NCBI GenBank assembly: GCA_014382645.1
Contig: JACNJI010000360.1
Span: 1 to 7,328, forward strand
Direction of reading: 5' to 3'
Length of the DNA stretch: 7,328 bases
Source of the DNA: Verrucomicrobiota bacterium
GTDB lineage: Bacteria; Verrucomicrobiota; Verrucomicrobiia; Opitutales; Seribacteraceae
This document shows positions 1-7,223 of the stretch, in pieces. The notes below the pieces were generated by a model. That model was not told where the DNA came from, made no database searches, and saw nothing but the letters and a program-made list of their open reading frames with translations. Made by a program: the position numbers and the translations under genes. Position 1 is the first letter of the stretch. Each line of letters opens with the position of its first letter.

Positions 1-942
1 AACGGGGTTCACGGGTTTCGTCCAGTCGGTGAAACGGTCTCCGATCTTGCCATGCTCGAGAACCACGTGCCGGGGGACGGGATACCAAGTATAGTGCTTG
101 GTGATCTCGGGCAGGAAAGGGATGGGAGAATTGAGCTTCACCTTGAGGGTGTGCTTGTCGGGAGCGGTGGCCCCGAAGTCGATGAGATTCCACAAGTCTT
201 TTTTGCTTTCAGCGAATGAAAGGTTTTTTGCGATGAGGGTGATCCGGGTTTGGGCGGGTACGGATTCGGGCCAAGCAAAAAGTCCGGGTTTCTCCCTGAG
301 CTTCTTCAGTTCCTCGGCGGTGAGAAAATCGAGTCCCTTGAAGTTTAAGGTTCCTTCGTCTGCTTCTTCGTTCGGGCCGAAGTCGACTTCCTTGAGGGAA
401 GCCCACCATTCGTCGGTGAAATTGGCGTCGTCCCGGCTAAGGAGGTAGGATCGCTGCGACTTGTGGTAGGGTTCCGCATCTCGAATGTAGTAAAGCATGA
501 AGGAGTAGTCGGAAGCGAGGTCAGGGGTAAGCAAGCGACGAAAAGCGAAGAGGAAGTCATCTGCGGTAAGAGGAGCGCCATCGGACCATTGGGCATCCTT
601 GCGAAGCTCGAAGATCCATTCGTCGGGACGATCGGAATTGGTGGGATACCACTTCGACGCCACCCCGGGTAGGGCCACGCCATCCTTGGAGGGATGAGCT
701 TCAACCAGTCCCTCAAAAAGGGCCCGGATGATATTGCTCTCCAGCACACCGCTTACGATGTGAGGATCCAGTCCCTTGGGCTCGGCCGTGTTCCCCATAA
801 TTAGAATCCCGTCCCGTGAGGCTTTTTGGACAGGGGGTTCGTCAGAACATGAGCACAGTATCAAGCATGCAAGGAAACCCCATGACCATGTCCAACTGCG
901 TTTTTCTTTTTTATGCTTCTGTCGTTCTACTTCGATGTTCAC
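1..942 (-). CDS. OppA-type peptide-binding lipoprotein, N-terminal part (gene runs off the left edge)
   Basis: This is the extracytoplasmic solute-binding component (SBP_bac_5 family) of a peptide ABC importer. Reading the minus strand from a GTG at 942 gives 314 uninterrupted codons to the window edge. A basic n-region (residues 5-15), a hydrophobic core (about 20-29) and an LCSC lipobox indicate lipidation at Cys32. The mature part shows the family pattern: GNTAEPKGLDPH (50-61), IIRALFEGLVEAHP (71-84), LPGVASKW (91-98), then FELRKDAQWSDGAPLTADDF (111-130) and RRLLTPDLASDY (135-146). A segment at about 157-258 is longer than in typical OppA; alignment with the family resumes near HTLKVKLNSPIPF (264-276). 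The start is uncertain. There is no in-frame ATG close to the signal peptide and no clear Shine-Dalgarno site; TTG at 957 or ATG at 1044 are alternatives, the latter adding an unlikely 34-residue leader. The gene is divergent from the permease operon and could serve it or a separate system. The family is sure; the exact substrate is unknown. Confidence 0.88.
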   Translation of the reverse strand, partial: MNIEVERQKHKKEKRSWTWSWGFLACLILCSCSDEPPVQKASRDGILIMGNTAEPKGLDPHIVSGVLESNIIRALFEGLVEAHPSKDGVALPGVASKWYPTNSDRPDEWIFELRKDAQWSDGAPLTADDFLFAFRRLLTPDLASDYSFMLYYIRDAEPYHKSQRSYLLSRDDANFTDEWWASLKEVDFGPNEEADEGTLNFKGLDFLTAEELKKLREKPGLFAWPESVPAQTRITLIAKNLSFAESKKDLWNLIDFGATAPDKHTLKVKLNSPIPFLPEITKHYTWYPVPRHVVLEHGKIGDRFTDWTKPVNPV

Positions 943-1088
943 AAAAGGTGAGCGCAAGAGGCGTATTGGCAAGCAAAAGGAAATGAAATTTAAGTCTGAA
1001 AAAGATTGGCTTAAAGGGACAGTTTGCCCTAACCCTTCGGTCATCGATACATTTCAACATACGGTAAGTCATAACATTCGCGTCTCCC
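943..1088. promoter_or_regulatory. Divergent intergenic region between binding protein and permease operon
   Basis: These 146 bases separate two genes transcribed away from each other, so promoters for both should lie here; this is inferred from layout. I see no convincing -35/-10 pair on either strand. The best plus-strand candidates are weak: TTGGCT at 1006-1011 with CTAACC 17 bases on, or TTTGCC at 1023-1028 with TACATT at 1048-1053. A minor inverted repeat, AGGG/CCCT at 1015-1018 and 1027-1030, could be an operator half-site pair but is too short to claim. Neither flanking start codon has a clear Shine-Dalgarno sequence. If the minus-strand gene really starts at ATG 1044, the region shrinks to 44 bases. 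Confidence 0.4.
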
Positions 1089-2438
1089 ATGCGTGAATAT
1101 TTCATACGCCGATTTCTCTTGATCCCACCGACTTTGCTTGGGGTTACCCTTCTCGTATTCACTATTACACGCTTTGTCCCGGGAGGTCCCATGGAAAGAT
1201 CCTTGCAGGAAGCGCAGAAGGCAACCGAGGGCGGTGGAGCAGGTAGCGGTCAGATCGGTGGAGGAATGAGCGAGGAGCAAGTGGAGGAACTGGAAGAGGA
1301 GTACGGTTTCGACAAACCTATCCTTCAGGCTTATCTGCAATGGCTCGGGGCGATGCCCAGAGAACGCAGGCTGAGCAAGTCGGAGTTTCGCCCATTGGGC
1401 AAAGACATGGTCGGTGAGGACCTTGTGACCGATCCGAAAAAGGAGACCTTGGTGCTCCTGAAGGGGAGCGGGAGACAGGCGAAGATCTTGCGTGAGGGCG
1501 AAAAGGGGATTTCAGCGACCTACTTGGACAGTGGAAAACCGATAGCCGAGGAAAACTGGGAAATTCGCATCGAAACGATTGAGGACAGGAAGGAGCGATG
1601 GGTTCGCCGCTCGGGCGAAGACATCTCGAAAGCACCTCAGAATTACGATGACCGGGCAATCATCTACAAAACCCATTTCGCCGGTTTGCTCCAAGGCGAC
1701 CTCGGTCGATCCACGGATTTCGGTGATCCCGTGTGGACGTTGATCAAAGGTCGCATCCCGGTTGCCCTTTATTTCGGTATACTTACGGCACTAATCACAT
1801 ATGGCATTTGTTTGCCTCTGGGGATTATCAAAGCGATCAAACACCGTACCGCGATCGACAACCTAACCTCCATCTTCATTTTCGTAGGATATGCGATACC
1901 CGGCTTTGCCTTGGGCGCCGTCATGCTTGTCTACTTGGGAGCCAGGGGCGGATGGTTTCCGTTGTTTGGTCTGACCGACCCAAATTTCGACAGCATGAGC
2001 CTCGGAGCGCAATTCGTTGACTTGGCCCATCACACCGTCCTCCCTCTTCTTTGTTACGTGGTAGGCGGATTCGCTTGGTTGACCATGATGATGAAGAACA
2101 ACTTGATGGACAATCTGGCAGCCGACTACGTAAGGACGGCGGTGGCCAAAGGGGTCTCTTTTCGCAGCGCGGTATTCAAGCATGCCTTTCGCAATTCCTT
2201 CATTCCCATCGCTTCCACCTTGGGGCAACTGATCACTATCCTGGTTAGCGGCAGCATACTGATCGAATCCGTTTTCGACATTCAAGGATTCGGCCTCCTG
2301 CAGTACCAGGCCTTGTTGGGAAGAGACCAAACCGTGATCATGGGCACCCTGACCATCGCAGCCTTCCTGCTCGTCCTGGGCAACATCCTGTCCGACATGA
2401 TCGTAGCCATGGTTGACCCACGGGTTAAATTCAACTGA
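1089..2438 (+). CDS. yejB: Peptide ABC transporter permease, YejB/OppB-like, with large periplasmic insert
   Basis: This is an inner-membrane permease forming half of the channel of a peptide importer. The N-terminus (RRFLLIPPTLLGVTLLVF, residues 7-24, then RFVPGGPMERSL) is classic for the OppB/DppB/YejB group. EEYGFDKPILQAYLQWL (70-86) and the later VWTLIKGRIPVAL (215-227) and GYAIPGF (267-273) match E. coli YejB as I recall it. Predicted membrane segments are about 9-30, 223-245, 260-284, 312-336, 371-392 and 417-441. The cytoplasmic EAA loop that contacts the ATPase lies at 344-370 (AADYVRTAVAKGV, then FKHAFRN). The protein ends in VDPRVKFN, typical of the family. It has 449 residues against about 364 for E. 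coli YejB and about 306 for OppB. The excess is a hydrophilic segment at about 88-194, between the first two membrane helices and so periplasmic. The ATG at 1089 fits the family N-terminus, although no clear ribosome-binding site precedes it. It is the first gene of the operon. The Yej assignment is by memory of sequence similarity. Confidence 0.93.
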   Translation: MREYFIRRFLLIPPTLLGVTLLVFTITRFVPGGPMERSLQEAQKATEGGGAGSGQIGGGMSEEQVEELEEEYGFDKPILQAYLQWLGAMPRERRLSKSEFRPLGKDMVGEDLVTDPKKETLVLLKGSGRQAKILREGEKGISATYLDSGKPIAEENWEIRIETIEDRKERWVRRSGEDISKAPQNYDDRAIIYKTHFAGLLQGDLGRSTDFGDPVWTLIKGRIPVALYFGILTALITYGICLPLGIIKAIKHRTAIDNLTSIFIFVGYAIPGFALGAVMLVYLGARGGWFPLFGLTDPNFDSMSLGAQFVDLAHHTVLPLLCYVVGGFAWLTMMMKNNLMDNLAADYVRTAVAKGVSFRSAVFKHAFRNSFIPIASTLGQLITILVSGSILIESVFDIQGFGLLQYQALLGRDQTVIMGTLTIAAFLLVLGNILSDMIVAMVDPRVKFN

Positions 2439-2441
2439 GGT
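2437..2441 (+). promoter_or_regulatory. Ribosome-binding site of the second permease, overlapping the upstream stop
   Basis: GAGGT lies just before the ATG at 2446 (GAGG plus five bases) and shares its first two bases with the TGA stop of the preceding permease gene. It decides the start: an in-frame TTG at 2413 would lengthen the protein by 11 residues, but it lies inside the upstream gene, has no such site, and yields a non-hydrophobic leader. The arrangement suggests translational coupling of the two permeases. Confidence 0.7.
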
Positions 2442-2445
2442 AGTT

Positions 2446-4047
2446 ATGCTAAGAATCTTTGGAAGACTCTTCTTGTTCGGGGCACTACTGGGTGCTCTCG
2501 GCGAGATGCTTTCCATTGAATTGCCGACGGTACGCTTTCCCTTTAGCCTGAGCCGTGAAATCGGCTTCCTGCACATCGATTTGGAAAGTGGAAATGCGTT
2601 TCCGTGGTTTGGCTGGTTGACGACTATCGTGTTTCTCGGGATAGGGATCTTCATCGAACTTACCTTTGCCAAAGGTTTTCGCTTCACCCCCATGACCCTG
2701 CGCAGGATCGAGCGGTTCAAGACGATCAAGCGCGGCTATTACTCTCTCATCCTCATCTTTGCCCTAGCTGCGATGGCTTCTTTGGACCATCTATTGGTCG
2801 GGAATGAAGCCTTGGCCGTAAAATATAATGAGAACTGGTCTTTCCCCGCCTTCACCAGAGAGATTGAAAAAGGCCATGCCTTCGGAATCGAGGGCGACGG
2901 AGGTCAAGGCCCTCCGAACTACCGCGACTTGCAGAACAGATTCGAGGATGAGGGTGGGGACAATCAAGTTGTCATGCCCTTCCTCCCCTATGCTCCAACG
3001 GGTGACACCATTGCCGCAGTTTCAACCAAGTTGGAAGTTGCTCCAAACGGATTGGCGATGGACGGGGGCAAACCCTTTTCAGGCTTGGCGGCCAGAATCT
3101 ATGATCCATCCCAACCGGAACGCATGCATTTGCGGTTTCGCTTTCGAAACGGACGGAACGACGGGCCTGCGGACGGGTGGGATCGAGACGGAATCCGAGT
3201 CTATGGGGGTGCTTACCTCGCCGGTGAATTGGTGAAAGATTCGGAGTCATGGAACGGTGCGGGTGATCTAGCGACCTTCCTCGGCCAAGACACAGGGGAG
3301 TTACGCCAAGTGCATTTTCCTCCATCTCCTCCCACTTTTGGCGCCGAACAAACCCATGCCCTAGGCACCAGCTCGAAAGGTTACGACGTGCTGGCCTACC
3401 TCTTCGGCGGTTTACAGGTAAACTTCAAGGCGGCCATCGTCTATATCCCGTTAGTTTATGCCTTGGGCATATCGATCGGGCTACTGATGGGCTTTTTTGG
3501 CGGAGCCTTCGATTTAATCGTCCAGCGCTTGATCGAAATCCTGTCCAACATTCCCTTTCTCTTCGTAGTTATGATTGCCAGTACGGCCATCCCGGAACGG
3601 CTTAAGGAAACCGCCGGGCTATGGATTATCATAGGTATACTTTTGCTATTCGGCTGGATGGGGATGACCTACCTGATGCGAACGGCGGCCCTCAAGGAAA
3701 AGGCCAGAGACTACATCGCGGCCAGTCGAGTCATCGGGGCTTCCACGCCTCGGATTCTCTTTCGCCATTTATTGCCCAACTCGGTCGCCATCATAGTGAC
3801 CTTGGTCCCATTCTCCGTTTCCAGCCTCATACTCGCCTTGACCTCGCTCGACTACCTAGGTTTCGGGTTGCCTGCAAAATACGCTACTTGGGGTCAATTG
3901 CTTCGCGATGGCCTGGACAATTTATCGTCCCCTTGGTTAGTCACCTCGTCTTTCATGGTGCTGGTCGGGTTGCTCATCCTGATCACCTTCGTCGGCGAGG
4001 CCGTTAGAGAGGCATTCGACCCGAAGAAATTCAGCTACTATCGTTGA
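2446..4047 (+). CDS. yejE: Peptide ABC transporter permease, YejE/OppC-like, with N-terminal extension and periplasmic insert
   Basis: This is the second channel-forming permease. From the ATG at 2446 it has 533 residues against about 340 for E. coli YejE. The YejE-like part starts near RRIERFKTIKRGYYSL (86-101), where a basic cytoplasmic stretch precedes a membrane helix (98-118). It is followed by VKYNENWSFPAF (125-136). The conserved LGTSSKGYDVLAYLFGG (306-322) corresponds to the LGTD..G.DVL..L.YG motif of OppC-type permeases. Further membrane segments are at about 328-352, 366-382, 390-411, 446-468 and 498-518. The EAA loop is at 420-446 (ARDYIAASRVIGAS, then RHLLPNS), and LTSLDYLGFGLP (465-476) and GEAVREAFDP (517-526) are family hallmarks. 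Two additions are unusual: an 85-residue N-terminal extension with two hydrophobic segments (about 4-24 and 53-76), and a hydrophilic periplasmic insert at about 189-289. It lies 7 nt after the YejB-like gene. Family assignment is firm; the role of the additions is unknown. Confidence 0.93.
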   Translation: MLRIFGRLFLFGALLGALGEMLSIELPTVRFPFSLSREIGFLHIDLESGNAFPWFGWLTTIVFLGIGIFIELTFAKGFRFTPMTLRRIERFKTIKRGYYSLILIFALAAMASLDHLLVGNEALAVKYNENWSFPAFTREIEKGHAFGIEGDGGQGPPNYRDLQNRFEDEGGDNQVVMPFLPYAPTGDTIAAVSTKLEVAPNGLAMDGGKPFSGLAARIYDPSQPERMHLRFRFRNGRNDGPADGWDRDGIRVYGGAYLAGELVKDSESWNGAGDLATFLGQDTGELRQVHFPPSPPTFGAEQTHALGTSSKGYDVLAYLFGGLQVNFKAAIVYIPLVYALGISIGLLMGFFGGAFDLIVQRLIEILSNIPFLFVVMIASTAIPERLKETAGLWIIIGILLLFGWMGMTYLMRTAALKEKARDYIAASRVIGASTPRILFRHLLPNSVAIIVTLVPFSVSSLILALTSLDYLGFGLPAKYATWGQLLRDGLDNLSSPWLVTSSFMVLVGLLILITFVGEAVREAFDPKKFSYYR

Positions 4048-4051
4048 ACTG

Positions 4052-6160
4052 ATGAAAGTTTGCTACGTACTCTCGGCTTGTTTTCTCTCCCTGTTCTTCC
4101 TTGGAGGATGCGAACGGGTTGGCGAGGGTCTTTCTACGGAGGCGAATTTCGAAGAATGGTATCCCCAATATAATCGCTACATCCGCAATTGGTTGACCAA
4201 GCAAGTAGGGGAAATCGAAATGGAGATGGAGAAGCTCGATGCCGAGCTCGCCGAAATCGACGACGATGAAGGTAAGAAAAAGATTCAAGAAGTGCTTCTC
4301 GAAAAGAAAAAACTGCTCGAGCGCATGCAAAGCCGCCAAGCCATGGGGGATTATTTCCAGTTCAAAACGGTTGAAGATTTGCCGTCGGAACTAGTCTGGA
4401 ACAACGGTTTGAAACAACCTGAGATCGGTGATCCCAAAGCTAAAAAAGGGGGAGCTTTCCGCTATTTCATATCCTCTTTTCCGCCAACCATTCGTCCATT
4501 TGGTCCGAACTCGAACAATTCCTTCCGCGGGGAACTCTATGACAATATCGAGGTCAGCTTGGTAGATCTGCACCCCGAGACGGGTGAGGTGATTCCCGGG
4601 GTGGCCAAGGAGTGGGCTATAGGTACGGACGGTAAGACGGTTTTCTTCCGTCTCGACCCCGACGCCAAATACAACGACGGCGTAGCGGTCAAGGCCATCG
4701 ACTTCATGTGGTGGGTCTATGTTCGGGCATCGGACAACGTCGTCACGCCTTGGTTCAAGCAATACCTGCGCGAGCAAATGGCCCAGTTTACCCTTTTCGG
4801 AGCCGAGGTGATTGCGATATCACTTCCCGAACCCAAGCCGAAACTTGCCTACTTTGCCAGTCTTCCTCCCTCACCATCGCATTTCTACAAGGAGTACGGT
4901 CCCGACTACAAGGAACGTTACCAGTGGCGCGTTCCACCGACCACCGCCGCCTACACCGTCAAACCGGAAGACTTGGTAAAAGGAGTGTCGATCACCTTGA
5001 GTCGAACGGACGACTGGTGGGCTAAGGACAAGAAATTCTTTAAGTACAGATATAACGTGGATCGAATTCGATACACCGTGATTAGAGATCGTTCCAAGGC
5101 ATGGGAATTGTTCCGAGCAGGAGAACTCGACTATTTCCCGATTACGCTTCCCGAATACTGGTTCCAGAAATCCGAGATGCCGCCGGTATTTGACGGCTAC
5201 GTCGAACGTTACACGTGGTACAACCAGTTTCCTCGCATCCCATGGTCGCTTTACTTGAACTCGGCCAAGCCACCCTTGGACAACCAAGACGTGCGACTAG
5301 GTATTTGTTATGCCTCCAACTGGCAAAAGGTCATAGACGTGATTTTTCGGGGCGATGCTTCTCGCCTCCCTGGCTGGACCAAAGGTTACGGACGTTTCGA
5401 CAATCCGGATATAATGGCTCGCCCTTTTTCCATTAACAAAGCCCGCGAACATTTTGCGAAGGCGGGATACGTCAAGGAGGGGGACGACGGCATATTGATG
5501 AAGGAAGACGGACAGCGACTGGAAGTGGCGCTTACTTTCTCCAGAATCCCAGTTAGAGAAAAGATGATGGGCATCCTGAAAGAGGAGGCGAAAAAGGCCG
5601 GGTTGGATTTCATAATGGACGGCCTCGACCACACCGTGGTCTACAAGAAAGAGATGCAAAAGAACCATCAAGCCGTCTTCTCCGCATGGGGCTTCCAGCC
5701 GCCTTACCCTAGGTATTACGAGTACTTTCACTCCAGCAACGCCTACGACGACAAAGGGAACTTGAAACACAACACAAACAACGTTTTCTCCTTCAAGGAC
5801 GAGCGCATGGATCAACTTTCCGTGGCTTTTCGAAATGCCCGCACGGAGGATGAACTAGAAAAATATGCCCACGAGATGCAGCAAATCATTCACGACTCCG
5901 GCGTTTACGTTCCCGGATACATGACTGAGTTCTCTCGCGTAGGATGTTGGCGCTGGGTACGTTGGCCGGATTCCGAGTACACCGAATTTTGTCCGCCGCG
6001 AACCTACGCACCTTTCGAGAGTTACGTTTACTGGATAGACGAGGACATTAAACGCGAGACGGAGACAGCCAAGCGTTCGGGCAAGAAGTTTCCCGAGGTG
6101 CAGGCGGCCAAGCAAAGGTACCGCATCAAGAACGAAACGAAAGGCGATTCCGGTGAGTAA
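4052..6160 (+). CDS. yejA: Extracellular solute-binding lipoprotein, YejA-like, with N-terminal coiled coil
   Basis: This is the periplasmic substrate receptor (SBP_bac_5 family) for the importer encoded around it. A hydrophobic signal ending in LGGC predicts lipidation at Cys20. Residues about 45-98 are rich in Glu, Lys and Leu, from EIEMEMEKLDAELAEID (54-70) to LLEKKKLLERM (82-92), and look like a coiled coil not usual in this family. The binding domain follows: DLPSELVWNNGLKQPEIGDP (109-128) and AKKGGAFRY (130-138) parallel the AAPKGG region of E. coli YejA. Then come FFRLDPDAKYNDGVAVKAID (198-217), SITLSRTDDWWAKD (313-326), AWELFRAGELDYF (350-362), WSLYLNSAKPPLDNQDVRLG (398-417) and INKAREHFAKAGY (461-473). 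A charged tail follows residue 660. It has 702 residues against about 604 for E. coli YejA. The ATG is 4 nt after the YejE-like stop, with no clear ribosome-binding site, so coupling is likely. The ligand is probably a peptide or peptide-like compound, not determinable here. Confidence 0.92.
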   Translation: MKVCYVLSACFLSLFFLGGCERVGEGLSTEANFEEWYPQYNRYIRNWLTKQVGEIEMEMEKLDAELAEIDDDEGKKKIQEVLLEKKKLLERMQSRQAMGDYFQFKTVEDLPSELVWNNGLKQPEIGDPKAKKGGAFRYFISSFPPTIRPFGPNSNNSFRGELYDNIEVSLVDLHPETGEVIPGVAKEWAIGTDGKTVFFRLDPDAKYNDGVAVKAIDFMWWVYVRASDNVVTPWFKQYLREQMAQFTLFGAEVIAISLPEPKPKLAYFASLPPSPSHFYKEYGPDYKERYQWRVPPTTAAYTVKPEDLVKGVSITLSRTDDWWAKDKKFFKYRYNVDRIRYTVIRDRSKAWELFRAGELDYFPITLPEYWFQKSEMPPVFDGYVERYTWYNQFPRIPWSLYLNSAKPPLDNQDVRLGICYASNWQKVIDVIFRGDASRLPGWTKGYGRFDNPDIMARPFSINKAREHFAKAGYVKEGDDGILMKEDGQRLEVALTFSRIPVREKMMGILKEEAKKAGLDFIMDGLDHTVVYKKEMQKNHQAVFSAWGFQPPYPRYYEYFHSSNAYDDKGNLKHNTNNVFSFKDERMDQLSVAFRNARTEDELEKYAHEMQQIIHDSGVYVPGYMTEFSRVGCWRWVRWPDSEYTEFCPPRTYAPFESYVYWIDEDIKRETETAKRSGKKFPEVQAAKQRYRIKNETKGDSGE

Positions 6161-7121
6161 ACTGCTCGAGATCGAGGGCCTGGAATCAGGCTTTGATACC
6201 GAGGATGGACTTGTCCGTGCGGTAGACGGGGTATCCTTCGAACTGGAAAAGGGTCGAACGCTCGGAATCGTTGGCGAATCGGGATGCGGGAAGACGGTTT
6301 CCGCGATGTCGATTGTCGATCTGCTGCCAAAGCCTGCCGGACGCATATTGGGCGGCAGTATAAGTTTCAAGGGGCAGGAGTTGCGGGATGCCGACCCCGA
6401 AGTAATGTACAAGACCCGAGGAAATGAAATCGGAGTCATCTTCCAAGAACCGATGACCGCCCTAAACCCGGTGCAACGGGTCGGCAAGCAGATCATCGAG
6501 GCCTTGCTACTTCACAAAGACGTCAGTAAGCGAGAAGCGCTTAAGCATGCGGTCGAATTACTGGATGCCGTCGGCATTCCTTCCCCGGAAAGACGGATCT
6601 CCGACCACCCTCATGAACTTTCGGGAGGAATGAGGCAACGGGTGATGATCGCCATCGCCCTATGCTGCGACCCCGACCTGCTTATCGCCGATGAGCCTAC
6701 CACGGCTCTCGACGTCACCGTGCAGGCCCAGATTCTCGACCTGATGTCGAAGATGCAGAAAGAACGCGGCATGGCCACTTTGCTTATAACGCATGACCTC
6801 GGAGTGATCGCCGAACAGTGCGACGAGGTGGTCGTGATGTACGCCGGACGCATCGTGGAACGAGCCCCCGTGAAGGAACTTTTTGCCAAACCGAAACATG
6901 CCTACACCAAGGGATTACTGGCTTCGATACCACGATTGACAAACGAACGAAAAAGCGAACTACGGACCATTCCCGGACAAGTTGCCTCCATTCAGGATTT
7001 CGTCTCCGGGTGCCGGTTCTGTCAACGCATGGAACGCGGAGGAGAGACCTTGAATACTCGCCCCCGCTACGAGGAAGTCGAATCGGGACACTTTCTCGAA
7101 ACCTGTCCCGAATGTACCTGA
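6153..7121 (+). CDS. oppD: Peptide ABC transporter ATP-binding protein, OppD/DppD type
   Basis: This is a cytoplasmic ATPase that would energise the importer, normally as a heterodimer with an OppF-type partner. In 322 residues all nucleotide-binding motifs are intact: Walker A GESGCGKT (41-48), Q-loop at Gln98 in [10 protein letters not shown], signature LSGGMRQR (156-163), Walker B LLIADEPT (176-183), D-loop TALD (184-187) and switch His214 in ITHD. The Opp/Dpp C-terminal region follows: [14 protein letters not shown] (249-262), then IPGQV (273-277) and GCRFC (286-290). The start is GTG at 6153, overlapping the end of the binding-protein gene by 8 nt, with AAGG at 6141-6144 as a possible ribosome-binding site; the family-typical LLEIEGL begins at once. 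The terminal cysteines (287, 290, 318, 321) form two CxxC pairs, unlike the usual spacing in this family. In E. coli YejF the two ATPase halves are fused; here OppD stands alone, followed by the start of a separate partner. Confidence 0.95.
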   Translation: MSKLLEIEGLESGFDTEDGLVRAVDGVSFELEKGRTLGIVGESGCGKTVSAMSIVDLLPKPAGRILGGSISFKGQELRDADPEVMYKTRGNEIGVIFQEPMTALNPVQRVGKQIIEALLLHKDVSKREALKHAVELLDAVGIPSPERRISDHPHELSGGMRQRVMIAIALCCDPDLLIADEPTTALDVTVQAQILDLMSKMQKERGMATLLITHDLGVIAEQCDEVVVMYAGRIVERAPVKELFAKPKHAYTKGLLASIPRLTNERKSELRTIPGQVASIQDFVSGCRFCQRMERGGETLNTRPRYEEVESGHFLETCPECT

Positions 7122-7127
7122 ACCGTC

Positions 7128-7223
7128 ATGGCTGAACCTACCGAAAACGGCGATATCCTCTCTGTGGAAGGACTAAAGATGCACTTCCCTCTTCGGGGAG
7201 GTGTGGCTGGGTGGGGGGGATGA
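7128..7223 (+). CDS. oppF: OppF-type ATPase, 5' fragment only; frame broken after about 25 codons
   Basis: An ATG 6 nt after the oppD stop opens a frame whose residues 10-24 (ILSVEGLKMHFPLRG) match the usual start of OppF/DppF ATPases, where LL.V..L..HFP.. is followed by about 20 residues and then Walker A. Here the frame instead continues GVAGWGG and stops at TGA 7221-7223, giving 31 residues. No reading frame downstream to the window edge shows the expected AVDGVSF or GESGCGKS motifs, so a single frameshift in the run of seven G at 7213-7219 does not rescue it. The 6-nt gap and position after oppD are exactly where a partner ATPase is expected. The sequence after about 7200 is therefore foreign to this gene, either through real rearrangement or mis-assembly at a contig end. 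That an oppF gene begins here is well supported; its state in the genome is not. Confidence 0.7.
   Translation: MAEPTENGDILSVEGLKMHFPLRGGVAGWGG

Noticed and set aside
98..448. Plus-strand open frame opposite the OppA-type gene
   Set aside because: The minus strand carries a continuous family-matching protein here, so this frame is a shadow.
1011..1032. Operator-like inverted repeat in the divergent intergenic region
   Set aside because: Only four symmetric pairs (AGGG/CCCT), with the outer TTA/TAA out of register by two bases; too weak to call.
2413..2445. TTG start 33 bases upstream for the YejE-like permease
   Set aside because: The ATG at 2446 has a GAGGT site at good spacing, and the added residues are polar and lie inside the upstream gene.
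1863..2729. Long minus-strand open frame (288 codons) opposite the permease genes
   Set aside because: It is antisense to two genes with clear family motifs, spans their junction, and its translation is Gln/His/Lys-rich with no recognisable domain.
5855..6496. Minus-strand open frame of 213 codons
   Set aside because: It is antisense to the binding-protein C-terminus and the OppD Walker A region; the translation is Ser/Pro-rich and looks like no family.
7213..7219. Simple frameshift in the G7 run explaining the OppF truncation
   Set aside because: Translating the downstream sequence in the other frames gives no OppF-like motif, so a one- or two-base indel does not restore the gene.
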